A stretch of 64,000 nucleotides of DNA from the NCBI GenBank assembly GCA_035949255.1, contig DASZIL010000208.1:1-64000 (forward strand), read 5' to 3'. A model generated the notes under the pieces. The model ran no database searches and was not told where the DNA came from. It worked only from the letters and a program-made list of their open reading frames with translations. Below are positions 41,949-51,552 of the stretch, one piece after another. This DNA comes from GAS188 sp035949255 (GTDB lineage Bacteria; Pseudomonadota; Alphaproteobacteria; Rhizobiales; Beijerinckiaceae). Made by a program: the position numbers and the translations under genes. Every line of letters starts with the position of its first letter. Position 1 is the stretch's first letter.

Positions 41949-43240
41949 GAGCCGTCGAGATGCCGCCCACTTTAGCGCTTTACCGGGCGGCGATGAGCAT
42001 GGCGCAGCCCTTTGCCGGAGCGCTCCTTGCGTATCGCGCCCGCCGCGGCAAGGAGGATTTGGCCCGTGCCGATGAGCGCCGAGGCTACGCGGCCCGGCCG
42101 CGGCCTGAGGGCAGCCTCGTCTGGCTGCATGGCGCGAGCGTCGGGGAAACAATCTCGCTCTTGCCGATCGTGACGCGACTTTGCGAGAAATCGCTGAATG
42201 TGCTCGTCACCTCCGGCACCACGACTTCGGCGGAAATTCTGGCGCGGCGGTTGCCGGCCGGCGCGTTGCATCAATACGCCCCGTTCGATGCTCCGCGCTT
42301 CATGCGCCGCTTCCTCGACCACTGGCGTCCCGATCTCGCGCTCTTTGCCGAATCGGAGCTGTGGCCGAACGCCATCATCGAGGCGCGGCGGCGGCAACTC
42401 CCGCTGGCGCTGATCAATGCCCGCATGTCGGAACGTTCGCTCGCGCGCTGGCGCCGCTTGCCGCGCACCATCGAGGTGCTCACCGGCAGCTTCGATCTGT
42501 GCCTTGCCCAGAGCGAGCTCGACGCGGAGCGTTACCGTTTTCTCGGCGCGCATGGGGTGGTCACGGCCGGCAATCTCAAATACGACGTGCCACCACCCCC
42601 CGCCGATCAAATCGCGCTCGCTTCGCTCAAGGGCATGACCGCGGGACGCCCGGTGCTCTTGGCCGCCAGCACCCATGCCGGAGAGGAGGCGATCGTCGCC
42701 GAGGCGCACAGCATGCTCGCCCAGCATTTCCCGAACCTTCTTACGATCATCGCGCCTCGCCATCGCGAACGAGGCGCGGAGATCGCCGCGACGGTGAAGG
42801 CGGCGGGCCTGCGTCCGGCGATGCGCTCGCGGCGGATGGGTCCGGACAGTGCTTGCGACATCTATGTGGCCGATACGGTGGGCGAGCTCGGCCTCTTCTA
42901 CCGCCTGACGCCGATCGTCTTCATGGGCAAATCCCTCGTTCCTCATGGCGGCCAAAATCCGATCGAGCCCGCCAAGCTCGGCGCCGCCATCCTGCACGGC
43001 CCTCATGTCCATAATTTCGCGAGTGTCTACGAGGCGCTCGACGAGGCGGGCGGTGCGCGCCAGATCTCCGACAGCCGAACGCTCGCTCTCGCCTTTGCCC
43101 AGATGATCGCTGACCCGAAGAGGTTGCGGGAGATGGTGCGTGCCGCGAGTTCGGCCGTCGAGCGGCTGACCGGAGCCGTCGATCGGACGATGCGGGCCAT
43201 CGAGCCGTACCTCGTGCATTTCGCGCTGGAGGCGCGCTGA
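41945..43240 (+). CDS. waaA: 3-deoxy-D-manno-octulosonic acid transferase
   Basis: 431-residue GT30 glycosyltransferase that puts Kdo on lipid IVA. VWLHGASVGETISLLPI carries the Glu base, then VTSGTTTSAEILARRLP, FAESELWPNAIIEARRR and LINARMSERSL; in the C-terminal half are DIYVADTVGELGLFYRL and PHGGQNPIEPAKLGAAIL, typical of WaaA. The N-terminus has the single hydrophobic anchor. It overlaps the acyltransferase stop by four bases. Confidence 0.95.
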   Translation: MRAVEMPPTLALYRAAMSMAQPFAGALLAYRARRGKEDLARADERRGYAARPRPEGSLVWLHGASVGETISLLPIVTRLCEKSLNVLVTSGTTTSAEILARRLPAGALHQYAPFDAPRFMRRFLDHWRPDLALFAESELWPNAIIEARRRQLPLALINARMSERSLARWRRLPRTIEVLTGSFDLCLAQSELDAERYRFLGAHGVVTAGNLKYDVPPPPADQIALASLKGMTAGRPVLLAASTHAGEEAIVAEAHSMLAQHFPNLLTIIAPRHRERGAEIAATVKAAGLRPAMRSRRMGPDSACDIYVADTVGELGLFYRLTPIVFMGKSLVPHGGQNPIEPAKLGAAILHGPHVHNFASVYEALDEAGGARQISDSRTLALAFAQMIADPKRLREMVRAASSAVERLTGAVDRTMRAIEPYLVHFALEAR

Positions 43241-43349
43241 GGCGCGCGTTGCAGGTGACATTCCCTTCGCACCTGTGCCCGCGGCCCCGTGATGGGCGCG
43301 CCACGACGGTCGCGCGTTTCTTCCGGGTCGTCCCCGACAGGACCGTGCC

Positions 43350-44429
43350 ATGATGCGCGCGCCGGGCTTCTGGTGGCGTTCGCCGGGGCTCGGGGCAAGG
43401 CTGCTGCAGCCCTTGGGCGCGCTCTACGGGGGCGTCGTGGCGCGGCGCATGTCACGCGATGGCATGCGTTCGCCGCTTCCGGTTATCTGCGTCGGCAACT
43501 TCAGTGCCGGAGGAGCGGGCAAGACGCCCTTCGCGATCGAGCTCGCCCATCATCTCATGCGCATGGGCGAGCGCCCGGCTTTCTTGACGCGCGGCTATGG
43601 CGGAACGTATCGCGGACCGATCATGGTCGAGGCGTCAAGGCATCGCGCTCTCGATGTCGGTGATGAAGCCTTGTTGCTCGCGCGTCACGCCATGACGGTC
43701 GTCGCGCGGGCACGCGACGCGGGCGCAAGGCTCGCCGAAAGCGCGGGCGCGAGCGTGATCGTCATGGACGACGGCTGGCAAAATCCCTCGCTCGCGAAGG
43801 ATTTCGTCTTCGCCATGGTCGATGGCGAGGCCGGCATCGGCAATGGGCTCTGCCTGCCGGCCGGCCCGTTGCGCGCGCCCTTGGCGGCACAATGGCCCTT
43901 CGTGCAAGCGCTGGTGCCGGTCGGCTTTCCCGGCACCTCCTGCCGAGCTCTCATGGAGGAGGCCGCGCGCCGGCACATCACGGTGCTGGAAGCGAAGCTC
44001 GTCCCGGACCCAGAAGCCGTGGAAGCGCTTCGCGGCCGAGCCGTGATTGCTTTCGCGGGCATCGGCCGGCCGGAGAAATTCTTTGCAAGCTTGAGGTCGC
44101 TCGGCGCTCTCGTTGTCGCGGAGCACGGCTTTGGCGACCATCACCCCTTCGAGGCGCGCGAGCTCGCCGCGCTTGCCGCGAAGGCGCGCGCACGCGACGC
44201 GATTCTCGTGACGACCGAGAAGGACATGGTCCGCGTGAGAGATGCGGTCGCCGTGAGCGACCCCGCACGAGCGGATCACCGCGGAAGTGAAAGCGCGGCG
44301 ATCTTCGACGTGAGCCTGCGGGAACTTCCCGTGCGCCTGCAGATCGAGGATGAGACGGGGCTCGACAAGCTCATCGCCACCGCTCTTTTCCTGCGGCGCA
44401 GCGTCGGAGCCCACCGAGCCGACAATTGA
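43350..44429 (+). CDS. lpxK: Tetraacyldisaccharide 4'-kinase
   Basis: 359-residue kinase that adds the 4' phosphate to the lipid A disaccharide. The Walker A is FSAGGAGKTP, preceded by VICVGN; FLTRGYGGTYRGP, HRALDVGDEALLLARHA, VIVMDDGWQNPSLAKD and GLCLPAGPLRAPL are characteristic. The late VTTEKDMVRV is also conserved. AGGA precedes the ATG. Last gene of the lipid A/Kdo block, 109 bases after waaA. Confidence 0.95.
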   Translation: MMRAPGFWWRSPGLGARLLQPLGALYGGVVARRMSRDGMRSPLPVICVGNFSAGGAGKTPFAIELAHHLMRMGERPAFLTRGYGGTYRGPIMVEASRHRALDVGDEALLLARHAMTVVARARDAGARLAESAGASVIVMDDGWQNPSLAKDFVFAMVDGEAGIGNGLCLPAGPLRAPLAAQWPFVQALVPVGFPGTSCRALMEEAARRHITVLEAKLVPDPEAVEALRGRAVIAFAGIGRPEKFFASLRSLGALVVAEHGFGDHHPFEARELAALAAKARARDAILVTTEKDMVRVRDAVAVSDPARADHRGSESAAIFDVSLRELPVRLQIEDETGLDKLIATALFLRRSVGAHRADN

Positions 44430-44915
44430 CGTCGTGGGTGTCGTGAGACGCGAGCAAAGCTTGCCGTCCCGAAGCGCCTCTCGAAAGAATTCCCGTCATA
44501 CCCTCATTATCGATGAGAGATGAAATCACCTGGAATCGGAAAATTGATTCGCAAATCCCACAGGTCGTCGAAGTATTCGAACGATCATTTCGTCGCCTCA
44601 TGGCGGTAGTTGGTAAACGCAATCTTTCAAAAATGGGGCTTCCGACCTCTAAGTCGTGACAATCTTGCAACATCTCGGCGAAAATGACCTTTCGGCGGGG
44701 CAAAACTACCGTAAGAAGGTTGAACATGCCTTCGCCACGAGTATGGTGGTGGTGTGGCGGGAAGGTCCTGCCGCTTCCGTTTATCGACTTCCTGTTCCTT
44801 TGGGAGCCTGAGGCGAGAGCGGGTCTAGGTTAGGGATGCCAAGGCAATGCTCCTCTTGGGGGGCTGCGGCGACGGCGAAGCCCGATCCTAATGGGTCTAA
44901 ATTTTGGAGGTCTCA
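44430..44915. other. Long leader/promoter region of the porin gene
   Basis: About 490 bases without a coding gene between lpxK and the porin. It is less GC-rich than its surroundings and probably holds the porin promoter and a long leader. Open frames crossing it are not convincing. The only element I can point to is the GGAGG just before the porin start. Confidence 0.5.
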
Positions 44916-46562
44916 ATGAAGCTCGCCAAGAGCCTTCTCCTCGGATCGGCCGCCGGTTTCATCGCGGTTACCGGGGCACAGGCCGCTGATCTTCCCACCC
45001 GGAAGGCGGCTCCTGTCGATTACGTCCGGATCTGTACCGTTTATGGTCCGGGTTTCTTCTACATCCCCGGCACCGACACTTGCATCAAACTTGGCGGCAG
45101 GGTCGAGCTCGATCTCGAATGGGATGAGCCGCGCGCTCACGCCGATCCGAGCTATGGCACGAATGCGCTGGGCCGCCTGAGCATGGACGCTCGCACCGCG
45201 ACCGACTGGGGTACGCTGCGCACCTTCGTGCAGATTGACATCCGTCGCCGCACGGGCGCTTGGTATGGTTCGGGCACCTCGATGCGCCAAGGCTTCGGCA
45301 TCGGCTACGGCGGTGGCGTCAACCCGAACGGCGGGTTCCCGAGCTACGGCGGTGTGAACTCCTACTCGCAGACCGGCGGCATCCAGCTCGAATCGAGCGT
45401 CAACATCCCGTCGGCGTTCATCCAATGGGGCGGGCTGACGGCAGGTCGCTTCCAGTCCTTCTTCGACTTCTATGCCGATAACGACAACTTCCACGGCATG
45501 GGAGACTCGGACGTCACGACCGAAGGCGTCGCTTATACCTACACCTTCGGAAACGGCTTCTCGGCGACCTTGGCGGTCGAAGACGGCATCGAGCGCCGCA
45601 ACGTCGTCGCGGGCGTAGGCACGGTCGCGGCTGGGAACATTTTCCCGAGCGTCTTCGCGGGTCCGGCCTTCAACAACTACGCCATCACTTTCCCGCAGAT
45701 CATCAACCCGATCGGAGCTTCGGCGTTGGCCTTCCCGGGCGCCTTCAGCGCCTTCGACAACGGGCAGCGTGAAAATACGCCTGACATCGTCGGCGCCTTG
45801 CGCGTCGATCAAGGTTGGGGCTCGGCCCAGTTGTCCGGCGCCTGGCACCATGTGAGCACGCAAGGCTCCTTCATCAACAGCACGGTCCTGGGCGCGGCCA
45901 ATTCTGGCGCTGGCACTGTCGCGGGCGGCTTCGGCGGCAAGGACGAGAACGGCTGGGCCGTCCAGGGCGGCGTGAAGATCAACCTGCCGATGATCGCGCC
46001 CGGCGACGACCTCTGGCTCGAGGGTGCCTACGCTAAGGGAGGCAGCACCTTCACGAACAGCGGCTATCCGGGCCAGGGCTCGGGTGGCGCCTTTAACTAC
46101 GGTGCGAGCACGCTCGAAGGCTATGACGGCGTCATCAATGCCGCTGGGAAGCTCAAGCTGACGAATTCCTGGTCGGTGATGGCGGATTATCTGCACTACT
46201 GGACGCCGACCATCCGTCAGGCATTCTTCGGCAGCTATTGGAAAGAGAGCTTCGGCCACTCGATCCATAACGAAGCTGGCTTTGCCCTTGGCGCCGCCTG
46301 CCCGACCTGCATCGGAACGACGACCTTGTCCACCGGCGCGAACTTCAACCCGTTCTCGCCCTTCTACATGGACGGGGCTCAATGGCAGCTCGGCTCGAAT
46401 ATTACTTGGTCGCCGGTGAAGAATCTCGATATCGGCGTCGAGGTGATCTACGTCAGGAACGCCGACGAACGTCGGCACTTTGATCCGAATCGGGGATATC
46501 CGTTCCTCGCAAGCGATGATTCCCAATGGCTCGGCCGCTTGAAGATCGGACGCGCTTTCTGA
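44916..46562 (+). CDS. Outer membrane porin, Rhizobiales type
   Basis: 548-residue beta-barrel porin of the alphaproteobacterial porin_2 family. The signal peptide MKLAKSLLLGSAAGFIAVTG and the mature start AADLPTRKAAPVDYVRIC are nearly invariant in the order. CTVYGPGFFYIPGTDTCIKL gives the Cys pair that forms the first disulfide. Alternating strands with Gly/Tyr/Asn-rich loops fill the rest, and the protein ends in Phe (RLKIGRAF), as outer membrane proteins should. It is slightly longer than the usual 480-530 residues because of a Gly/Asn-rich loop near 120-160. GGAGG precedes the ATG and a strong terminator follows. Confidence 0.95.
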   Translation: MKLAKSLLLGSAAGFIAVTGAQAADLPTRKAAPVDYVRICTVYGPGFFYIPGTDTCIKLGGRVELDLEWDEPRAHADPSYGTNALGRLSMDARTATDWGTLRTFVQIDIRRRTGAWYGSGTSMRQGFGIGYGGGVNPNGGFPSYGGVNSYSQTGGIQLESSVNIPSAFIQWGGLTAGRFQSFFDFYADNDNFHGMGDSDVTTEGVAYTYTFGNGFSATLAVEDGIERRNVVAGVGTVAAGNIFPSVFAGPAFNNYAITFPQIINPIGASALAFPGAFSAFDNGQRENTPDIVGALRVDQGWGSAQLSGAWHHVSTQGSFINSTVLGAANSGAGTVAGGFGGKDENGWAVQGGVKINLPMIAPGDDLWLEGAYAKGGSTFTNSGYPGQGSGGAFNYGASTLEGYDGVINAAGKLKLTNSWSVMADYLHYWTPTIRQAFFGSYWKESFGHSIHNEAGFALGAACPTCIGTTTLSTGANFNPFSPFYMDGAQWQLGSNITWSPVKNLDIGVEVIYVRNADERRHFDPNRGYPFLASDDSQWLGRLKIGRAF

Positions 46563-46583
46563 TCTTCTCCCTTACCTGATAAG

Positions 46584-46611
46584 AGCCCCGGCCTCGTGCC
46601 GGGGCTTTTTT
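46584..46611 (+). terminator. Rho-independent terminator of the porin gene
   Basis: A perfect 9-base stem (AGCCCCGGC at 46584-46592 with GCCGGGGCT at 46598-46606) around a 5-base loop is followed by six T residues. It starts 21 bases after the porin stop. This is the clearest terminator in the window. Confidence 0.93.
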
Positions 46612-46686
46612 CTTTCAGGAGCAGGATGCACGAGAAGGAATTGGCGCGCGATTTCCTCTCGGCGGGATGCAAGAGACGTTCGGCCG

Positions 46687-47628
46687 TTATCGCGCCTGCG
46701 CGAGCCCGCTTGCCAGCGCGGCGAAATCCGGGGCCGGCGTATCCAGTTTTTCAATGAAGGCTGCGATTCGCGTGGCGAGCAACGGCGCTCCAACGTCGGG
46801 GACGTGTCCTTCGCCCTCGGCCGTGATGGTCTCACAGCGCGGGTGCCTTCGGGCCATCTCCTCGAGCGTCGCGGCTGAGAGGATGTCGGAATTCCCTCCG
46901 CGAATCGCAAGAAGCGGTGCATGCGCCAGCGCTTCGAAGAAAGGCCAAAGCGTGGGCAAGGGAGCTTCGAGATCGATCGTGCTCAGCGTGCTTGCGAGCG
47001 CAGGGTCGTAATCCGGCAAGAGGCCCGACGGTGTTTGGCGAAAGCTGCGCTCGGCCATCCGGCGCCATTGAGCATCGCTCCATGCAGGAAATTGTGCGGC
47101 GGCGAGGCGCTTCAGCAACGCGGTGGCTTCGGTGAAATTAGGCACGGTCGGCAACTTGCCGACGTAGCCCTTGATGCGCGCGAGACCCTTGCCTTCGATG
47201 ACTGGCCCGATGTCGACGAGCACGGCGCCGGCGATGACGGTCGGGCGCATCGCCGCGAGCGCCATCAATTGCAATCCGCCACGCGATGCGCCGACGAAAC
47301 CCGCCTTGACGACGCCCATCCCCGCCATGATCGAGAGGATGTCCTGGGCTTCGATCGCGACGTCGTAATGGGTGGGCTTTTCGTCATATTCGGACCTGCC
47401 GCGTCCGCGCATGTCGCAGGCGATAACGCGGCGCGGCACGCGCGGATCGGTCGAGAGGCGAAGAGCCAGCTCGTGAAAATCAGCGCTGGTGCGCGCAAGG
47501 CCCGGCAAACAGATGACCGCCGTCGCCTCCCAAAATCGTTCGCCATAATCGCGCGCGTGAAGGCGCAGCCCATCCGCGGCGCTCACGAACACCGACCGAA
47601 ACGCCGCGTCCTCGCCGCCGTCTTGCAT
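46687..47628 (-). CDS. Alpha/beta hydrolase
   Basis: 313-residue hydrolase. The nucleophile elbow is GASRGGLQ with Ser as nucleophile; the oxyanion region is CLPGLARTSADF; the acid is likely Asp in GGNSDIL and the His is in GEGHVPDV. DMRGRGRSEYDE is the usual loop after strand 4. Substrate unknown; possibilities include an ester, a lactone or an epoxide. It lies 30 bases beyond the monooxygenase-fold gene, in the same direction, so both may be on one transcript. Confidence 0.9.
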   Translation of the reverse strand: MQDGGEDAAFRSVFVSAADGLRLHARDYGERFWEATAVICLPGLARTSADFHELALRLSTDPRVPRRVIACDMRGRGRSEYDEKPTHYDVAIEAQDILSIMAGMGVVKAGFVGASRGGLQLMALAAMRPTVIAGAVLVDIGPVIEGKGLARIKGYVGKLPTVPNFTEATALLKRLAAAQFPAWSDAQWRRMAERSFRQTPSGLLPDYDPALASTLSTIDLEAPLPTLWPFFEALAHAPLLAIRGGNSDILSAATLEEMARRHPRCETITAEGEGHVPDVGAPLLATRIAAFIEKLDTPAPDFAALASGLAQAR

Positions 47629-47658
47629 GTCAGATGGACCTTTTCGGCACCGCCGCCA

Positions 47659-47967
47659 TCAAGCCGGCGAGAGCACGTGGATGATTCGGTTCGCGATCAT
47701 ATCCTTGGTCCTGGCCGCATAGGCGGCCATGTGGGGAGCCTTGGCATGCGCCTTGAGCGCGTCGCCGTTTGCCCATTTTTCGATGACGACGAAGGTGTCC
47801 GGCCCGAACGCGGTCTGGATCGCGCCCATTCCCTCGGCATCAACCGCCGGGCCATATTCGATGCAGCCGTCCTCCGCCTGCACCGCCGGCATGTTGGCAC
47901 GGAATTCCCGCAACACCGCTTCGCGTTTCCCGGGCTTCGTGGTGATGACGGCAAGGACATGGATCAT
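47659..47967 (-). CDS. Antibiotic biosynthesis monooxygenase (ABM) fold protein
   Basis: 102-residue dimeric alpha/beta barrel protein. MIHVLAVITTKPGKREAVLR, then CIEYGPAVDAEG and FVVIEKWANGDALKAHAKAP follow the ABM/YgiN pattern. Relatives are cofactor-free quinol or anthrone monooxygenases, but many are uncharacterised. AGGGAG lies before the ATG at 47967. Confidence 0.9.
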   Translation of the reverse strand: MIHVLAVITTKPGKREAVLREFRANMPAVQAEDGCIEYGPAVDAEGMGAIQTAFGPDTFVVIEKWANGDALKAHAKAPHMAAYAARTKDMIANRIIHVLSPA

Positions 47968-48177
47968 GGTCGGTTCACTCCCTTTGACCTGACCCCTTTG
48001 CCTTGCGCCCGCGCCGCTGTAAAGAATGGGCTGGGTGCGAAAGATGCCGCGCCGATCCGGGCCGCGCCGATCCATGCCTTTCGTGCAACGCCCGACGACA
48101 AGTTTTTGAGTTGGTGGATGGGCTTTGCCGAGGCTCGGGAACCGTCTCGGCATCGATCCAGCAGGAAAGACATCACT

Positions 48178-49071
48178 ATGCGCTCCAAGCTCTCGCTGAA
48201 GGGGTCGATCACCGCTCTTGTCACGCCGTTCAAGAACGGCGGAATCGACGAGGAGGCTTTTCGCGCCCATGTCGATTGGCAAATCAAGAGCGGCACCACC
48301 GGCCTCGTTCCGGTCGGCACCACGGGCGAGAGCCCGACGCTCTCGCATGAAGAGCACCGGCGTGTCGTCGAGCTTTGCGTCGAGGAGGCGAAGGGGCGCG
48401 TGCCCGTCGTCGCGGGCGCCGGCTCGAACAATACCAGGGAAGCGGTGGAGCTCGCCCGCCATGCCGAGAAGGTGGGAGCCGATGCGGTGCTCGTCGTCAC
48501 GCCCTACTACAACAAGCCGACGCAAGAGGGGCTCTACCAACATTTCAAGGCGGTGAACGACGCGATCGGGATCCCGATCATCATCTACAATATTCCGCCA
48601 CGTTCGGTGGTCGACATGTCGGTCGACACGATGCGGCGGCTTTACGAGCTTGAGAACATCGCGGGCGTCAAGGACGCGACCGCCAATCTGGCGCGCGTCT
48701 CCTTGCAGCGCCAGGCGATGGGCCCGGACTTCATCCAGCTCTCCGGCGAGGACATGATGGCGCTCGCTTCGATCGCGGCAGGCGGCCATGGTTGCGTCTC
48801 GGTGGTGGCGAATGTCGCGCCGGCTCCCTGTGCCGCGATGCACGAGGCCTGCGCGAGCGGCAATTATGCCGAGGCTTTGCGGGTCCAGGACCGATTGACA
48901 CCGCTGCACGCCGCGATCTTCCTCGAGCCCGGCGTCAGCGGTGCGAAGCATGGGCTTTCGCTTCTCGGCCGTTGCGAGGAGAAGGTGCGCCTGCCGCTTC
49001 TGCCGGTGAGCCGCGAGACGGGTGCCGCGATCAAGGCCGCCATGGTGCATGCCGGCCTCCTGAACGCCTGA
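48178..49071 (+). CDS. dapA: 4-hydroxy-tetrahydrodipicolinate synthase
   Basis: 297-residue TIM-barrel aldolase that condenses pyruvate with aspartate semialdehyde in lysine and diaminopimelate synthesis. The Schiff-base Lys is at 165 in GVKDATAN, the catalytic Tyr at 137 in IIIYNIPPRS, and the Thr pair at 48-49 in VGTTGESPTL. TPYYNKPTQEGLYQHFKAV is conserved. AGGAAAG precedes the ATG at ten bases. It is followed at two bases by smpB; the pair is often found together in alphaproteobacteria. Confidence 0.96.
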   Translation: MRSKLSLKGSITALVTPFKNGGIDEEAFRAHVDWQIKSGTTGLVPVGTTGESPTLSHEEHRRVVELCVEEAKGRVPVVAGAGSNNTREAVELARHAEKVGADAVLVVTPYYNKPTQEGLYQHFKAVNDAIGIPIIIYNIPPRSVVDMSVDTMRRLYELENIAGVKDATANLARVSLQRQAMGPDFIQLSGEDMMALASIAAGGHGCVSVVANVAPAPCAAMHEACASGNYAEALRVQDRLTPLHAAIFLEPGVSGAKHGLSLLGRCEEKVRLPLLPVSRETGAAIKAAMVHAGLLNA

Positions 49072-49073
49072 CG

Positions 49074-49547
49074 ATGGCGGCGCGCAACGAAAACCGCTAC
49101 CGCATCGCGGCCGACAATCGCAAGGCGCGCTTCAACTACGAGATCGGCCAGGTTTTCGAGGCGGGCATCGCGCTCACGGGCACCGAGGTGAAGTCGCTGC
49201 GCGGCGGCAAGGCGACGATCGGAGACAGCTACGCGGGCGAGATGGGTGGAGAGATTTATCTCTTCAACGCCTATATCCCGGAATATCTCGAGGCCAATCG
49301 CTTCAATCACGAGACGCGTCGACCGCGCAAATTGCTTCTGCACAAGCGTGAGGTGAACAGGCTTCTGGGCGCCGTGCAGCGTGAGGGCATGACCGTCGTG
49401 CCGCTCAAGGTCTATTTCAACGAGCGCGGCCGGGCCAAGGTCGAGGTCGCGCTGGCGAGAGGCAAGAAGCTTCACGACAAGCGCGAAAGCGAGCGCGCCC
49501 GCGACTGGAAACGCGAGCAGGGGAGACTGATACGGGAGAAGGGTTGA
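49074..49547 (+). CDS. smpB: SsrA-binding protein SmpB
   Basis: 157-residue RNA-binding protein that carries tmRNA to stalled ribosomes. NRKARFNYEIGQVFEAGIAL, TGTEVKSLRGGKATIGDSYA, NAYIPEYLEANRFNHETRRP and the basic C-terminal tail (KRESERARDWKREQGRLIRE) are typical. ATG at 49074 starts two bases after the dapA stop. No ssrA gene was recognised in this window. Confidence 0.96.
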   Translation: MAARNENRYRIAADNRKARFNYEIGQVFEAGIALTGTEVKSLRGGKATIGDSYAGEMGGEIYLFNAYIPEYLEANRFNHETRRPRKLLLHKREVNRLLGAVQREGMTVVPLKVYFNERGRAKVEVALARGKKLHDKRESERARDWKREQGRLIREKG

Positions 49548-49633
49548 GGCGGCCCACCGCCGAGGCTCGCAAGAGCGGTTAGAGCTCCCTTGCGGTTTGC
49601 GCTCCGCCTAGAAGAGCTGCCGTGAAACCAACC

Positions 49634-51352
49634 TCAGGAGACGACCTCGATCAGCTTGCCTTCGAGCGCCTTGGTGTAGCGCTTGTTGTCGAAGAGCTTC
49701 GAGCCGTGCCGCGCGGCGGCGAGCTTGCCCTTCATCGTCTCGACACGTGGCTTGTCGCGGCACAATGCGAGGACCAGCGCCCTGTATTCCGCGGGGCTCG
49801 ATGTCGTAAGCTCCGGCAAGCCGACGGCCTCGAGCAGGCTTGCGGCGACACGCGACGCGAAGGTCTCTCCCTTGCGCGTCACCACCGGCACCCCCGCCCA
49901 GAGCATGTCGCAAGTCGTCGTGTGCCCGCCATAGGGGTAGGTGTCGAGCGCGATATCGGCGAGGCCCGCACGATCGAGATGCTCGTCATAAGCGATGGGC
50001 GGGGCGATGATGAAACGCTCCTCGACGCCTTGCGCCCGCGCGAAGGCCTTGAGGTTGCGCTCGGCGGGAACGGTTCTGGCGGCTTGCCAGAGCACAGTTT
50101 GCGGGAGCTCGCGCAAGATCTCGCACCAGAGCGTCATCATCTCGGCATCGAGCTTCCAGCTGTTGTTCATCGAGGCGAGCACGATCGCATCCCGCGGCAG
50201 CCCGAACTCGGCTCGGCTGCGTGGCACCGGCTCGTGCTTGCGGTCGTCCGTCGGCATGTAGCAGTCGAGATGGATGAGCTTCTCGGCGAACCAGCGAGCT
50301 TCGGGCGCGACGATCGGGTCCGCGATCATGGCGTCGATGAAAGGGGCGCCCATGGTGGCGGGCCAGCCGAGAAAGCTGATCTGGATGGGCGCCGGACGCC
50401 GCGCGACGATGCCCACGCGGTTGCCATTCAGATAGCCGTTGAGATCGAGCAGGATGTCGATGTCGAGCGCTTTGATCCTGCGCGCGATCTCATCATTCGG
50501 CGCCGCGCCGAGATCATGAAACCGGTCAAAGGCGCCCTTGAGGCGCGCCCTCATGGGGCCCTCGATCTCGGGACCGAAGGAGAAGGCGTGCACCTCGAAG
50601 CGCTCCCGATCGTGGTTCTCGATGGTTGAAACGAGGAGCGACATGATGGCAGTGTCGTGGAATTCTCCACCGAGATAGCCAAGGCGGATCTTTCGGCCCT
50701 CGACGCGCCGTTCGGCACTAAGCGGATAAAGATAGCGCGCCGGATATTTCGCGGCGCAAGCCTCGGCGAATGAGCGTTGCGCCTGCGGTGTCGCCGCCAT
50801 GACGCAAAGATCGCTGTCATGCGCTTGTGGCCTGCGTGCGGGGTCGAAAAGAACACGCTCGAGCGCCTCGATTCCGCTCCAGTCGCAAATACTGCGTTTG
50901 ACGTTGTAGAGACCGCCGTGATGGCGCACGCTGCCGAGCGCCTCAGCCTCCTTGAAGGCGGCGATCGCCTCGTCGGGCTCGCCGGCTGACGAGAGTGCGT
51001 TCGCCAGGTTGAGCCAGCCGCCCTCGAAGCGCGGATTGAGCCGAACCGCCTCACGGCCTTGCTCGATTGCGTCCTTGCGTCCTTGCAGAGCGTAGATCCA
51101 GCACAAATGGGCGTGGATCCGATAAAGCGCGGGGTAATTCCGCATGAACTGCAAGATGCCGCGCAGGCAATTCTCGGCCTCGGCGAAATTACCAAGCTCC
51201 GCAAAGATCGCGCCTAATTGTTCCCAGGCTTCCGGAACCGCGGGATTGAGCCGGACGAAGCGGGAATAAAGCTGGCCCGCCGCTATCAAATCGCCTTTGC
51301 GTTGCGCCTCGGCGGCCGCGCGGAACAATTCCTCCCGCTGGATATTGGACAT
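49634..51352 (-). CDS. TPR protein with OGT-like GT41 glycosyltransferase domain
   Basis: 572-residue protein. Residues about 1-170 hold TPR repeats (AAGQLYSRFVRLNPAVPEAW, EAVRLNPRFEGGWLNLANAL). Residues about 225-560 match the O-GlcNAc transferase catalytic region: IRLGYLGGEFHDTAIMSL, DLNGYLNGNRVGIVARRPAP, MNNSWKLDAEMMTLWCEIL and YPYGGHTTTCDMLWAGVPVV. These include the conserved Lys and the HTT that bind UDP. Targets of bacterial members include flagellin, adhesins and other envelope proteins. AAGGAAG precedes ATG at 51352, so the longer form from 51442 is not used. Confidence 0.9.
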   Translation of the reverse strand: MSNIQREELFRAAAEAQRKGDLIAAGQLYSRFVRLNPAVPEAWEQLGAIFAELGNFAEAENCLRGILQFMRNYPALYRIHAHLCWIYALQGRKDAIEQGREAVRLNPRFEGGWLNLANALSSAGEPDEAIAAFKEAEALGSVRHHGGLYNVKRSICDWSGIEALERVLFDPARRPQAHDSDLCVMAATPQAQRSFAEACAAKYPARYLYPLSAERRVEGRKIRLGYLGGEFHDTAIMSLLVSTIENHDRERFEVHAFSFGPEIEGPMRARLKGAFDRFHDLGAAPNDEIARRIKALDIDILLDLNGYLNGNRVGIVARRPAPIQISFLGWPATMGAPFIDAMIADPIVAPEARWFAEKLIHLDCYMPTDDRKHEPVPRSRAEFGLPRDAIVLASMNNSWKLDAEMMTLWCEILRELPQTVLWQAARTVPAERNLKAFARAQGVEERFIIAPPIAYDEHLDRAGLADIALDTYPYGGHTTTCDMLWAGVPVVTRKGETFASRVAASLLEAVGLPELTTSSPAEYRALVLALCRDKPRVETMKGKLAAARHGSKLFDNKRYTKALEGKLIEVVS

Positions 51353-51534
51353 TCGCTTCCTTTCGGTGTGGCGAGGTGGCGCTCGGTCGGTGCCGCCCGA
51401 ATTCGGGAAGGGGCGGTCAGCGACGCGGGCGAACGATTGCAAGGAAATTTTCGCGATGACAAGCCCTTATCGAAGGGGGCAGGACCGGGTCATCTCCGTG
51501 GGCAGATGGGCGATCCGCGCGCCCGGCTGATTAG

Positions 51535-51552
51535 ATATAGCTCTTGCTATAT
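51535..51552 (+). promoter_or_regulatory. MntR-box-like palindrome upstream of mntH
   Basis: Perfect inverted repeat ATATAGC-TCTT-GCTATAT. The arms and the 4-base spacer match the E. coli MntR box pattern (ACATAGC-N4-GCTATGT) in 6 of 7 positions per arm. It overlaps the proposed -35 of mntH, 63 bases from the start codon, where a manganese-responsive repressor would block transcription. Confidence 0.65.

Noticed and set aside
43250..43285. CAGGTG...CACCTG inverted repeat between waaA and lpxK
   Set aside because: Only six-base arms and no T tract; too weak to call a terminator or operator.
44913..46526. 537-codon frame opposite the porin gene
   Set aside because: Antisense shadow of a porin with signal peptide, C-terminal Phe and terminator.
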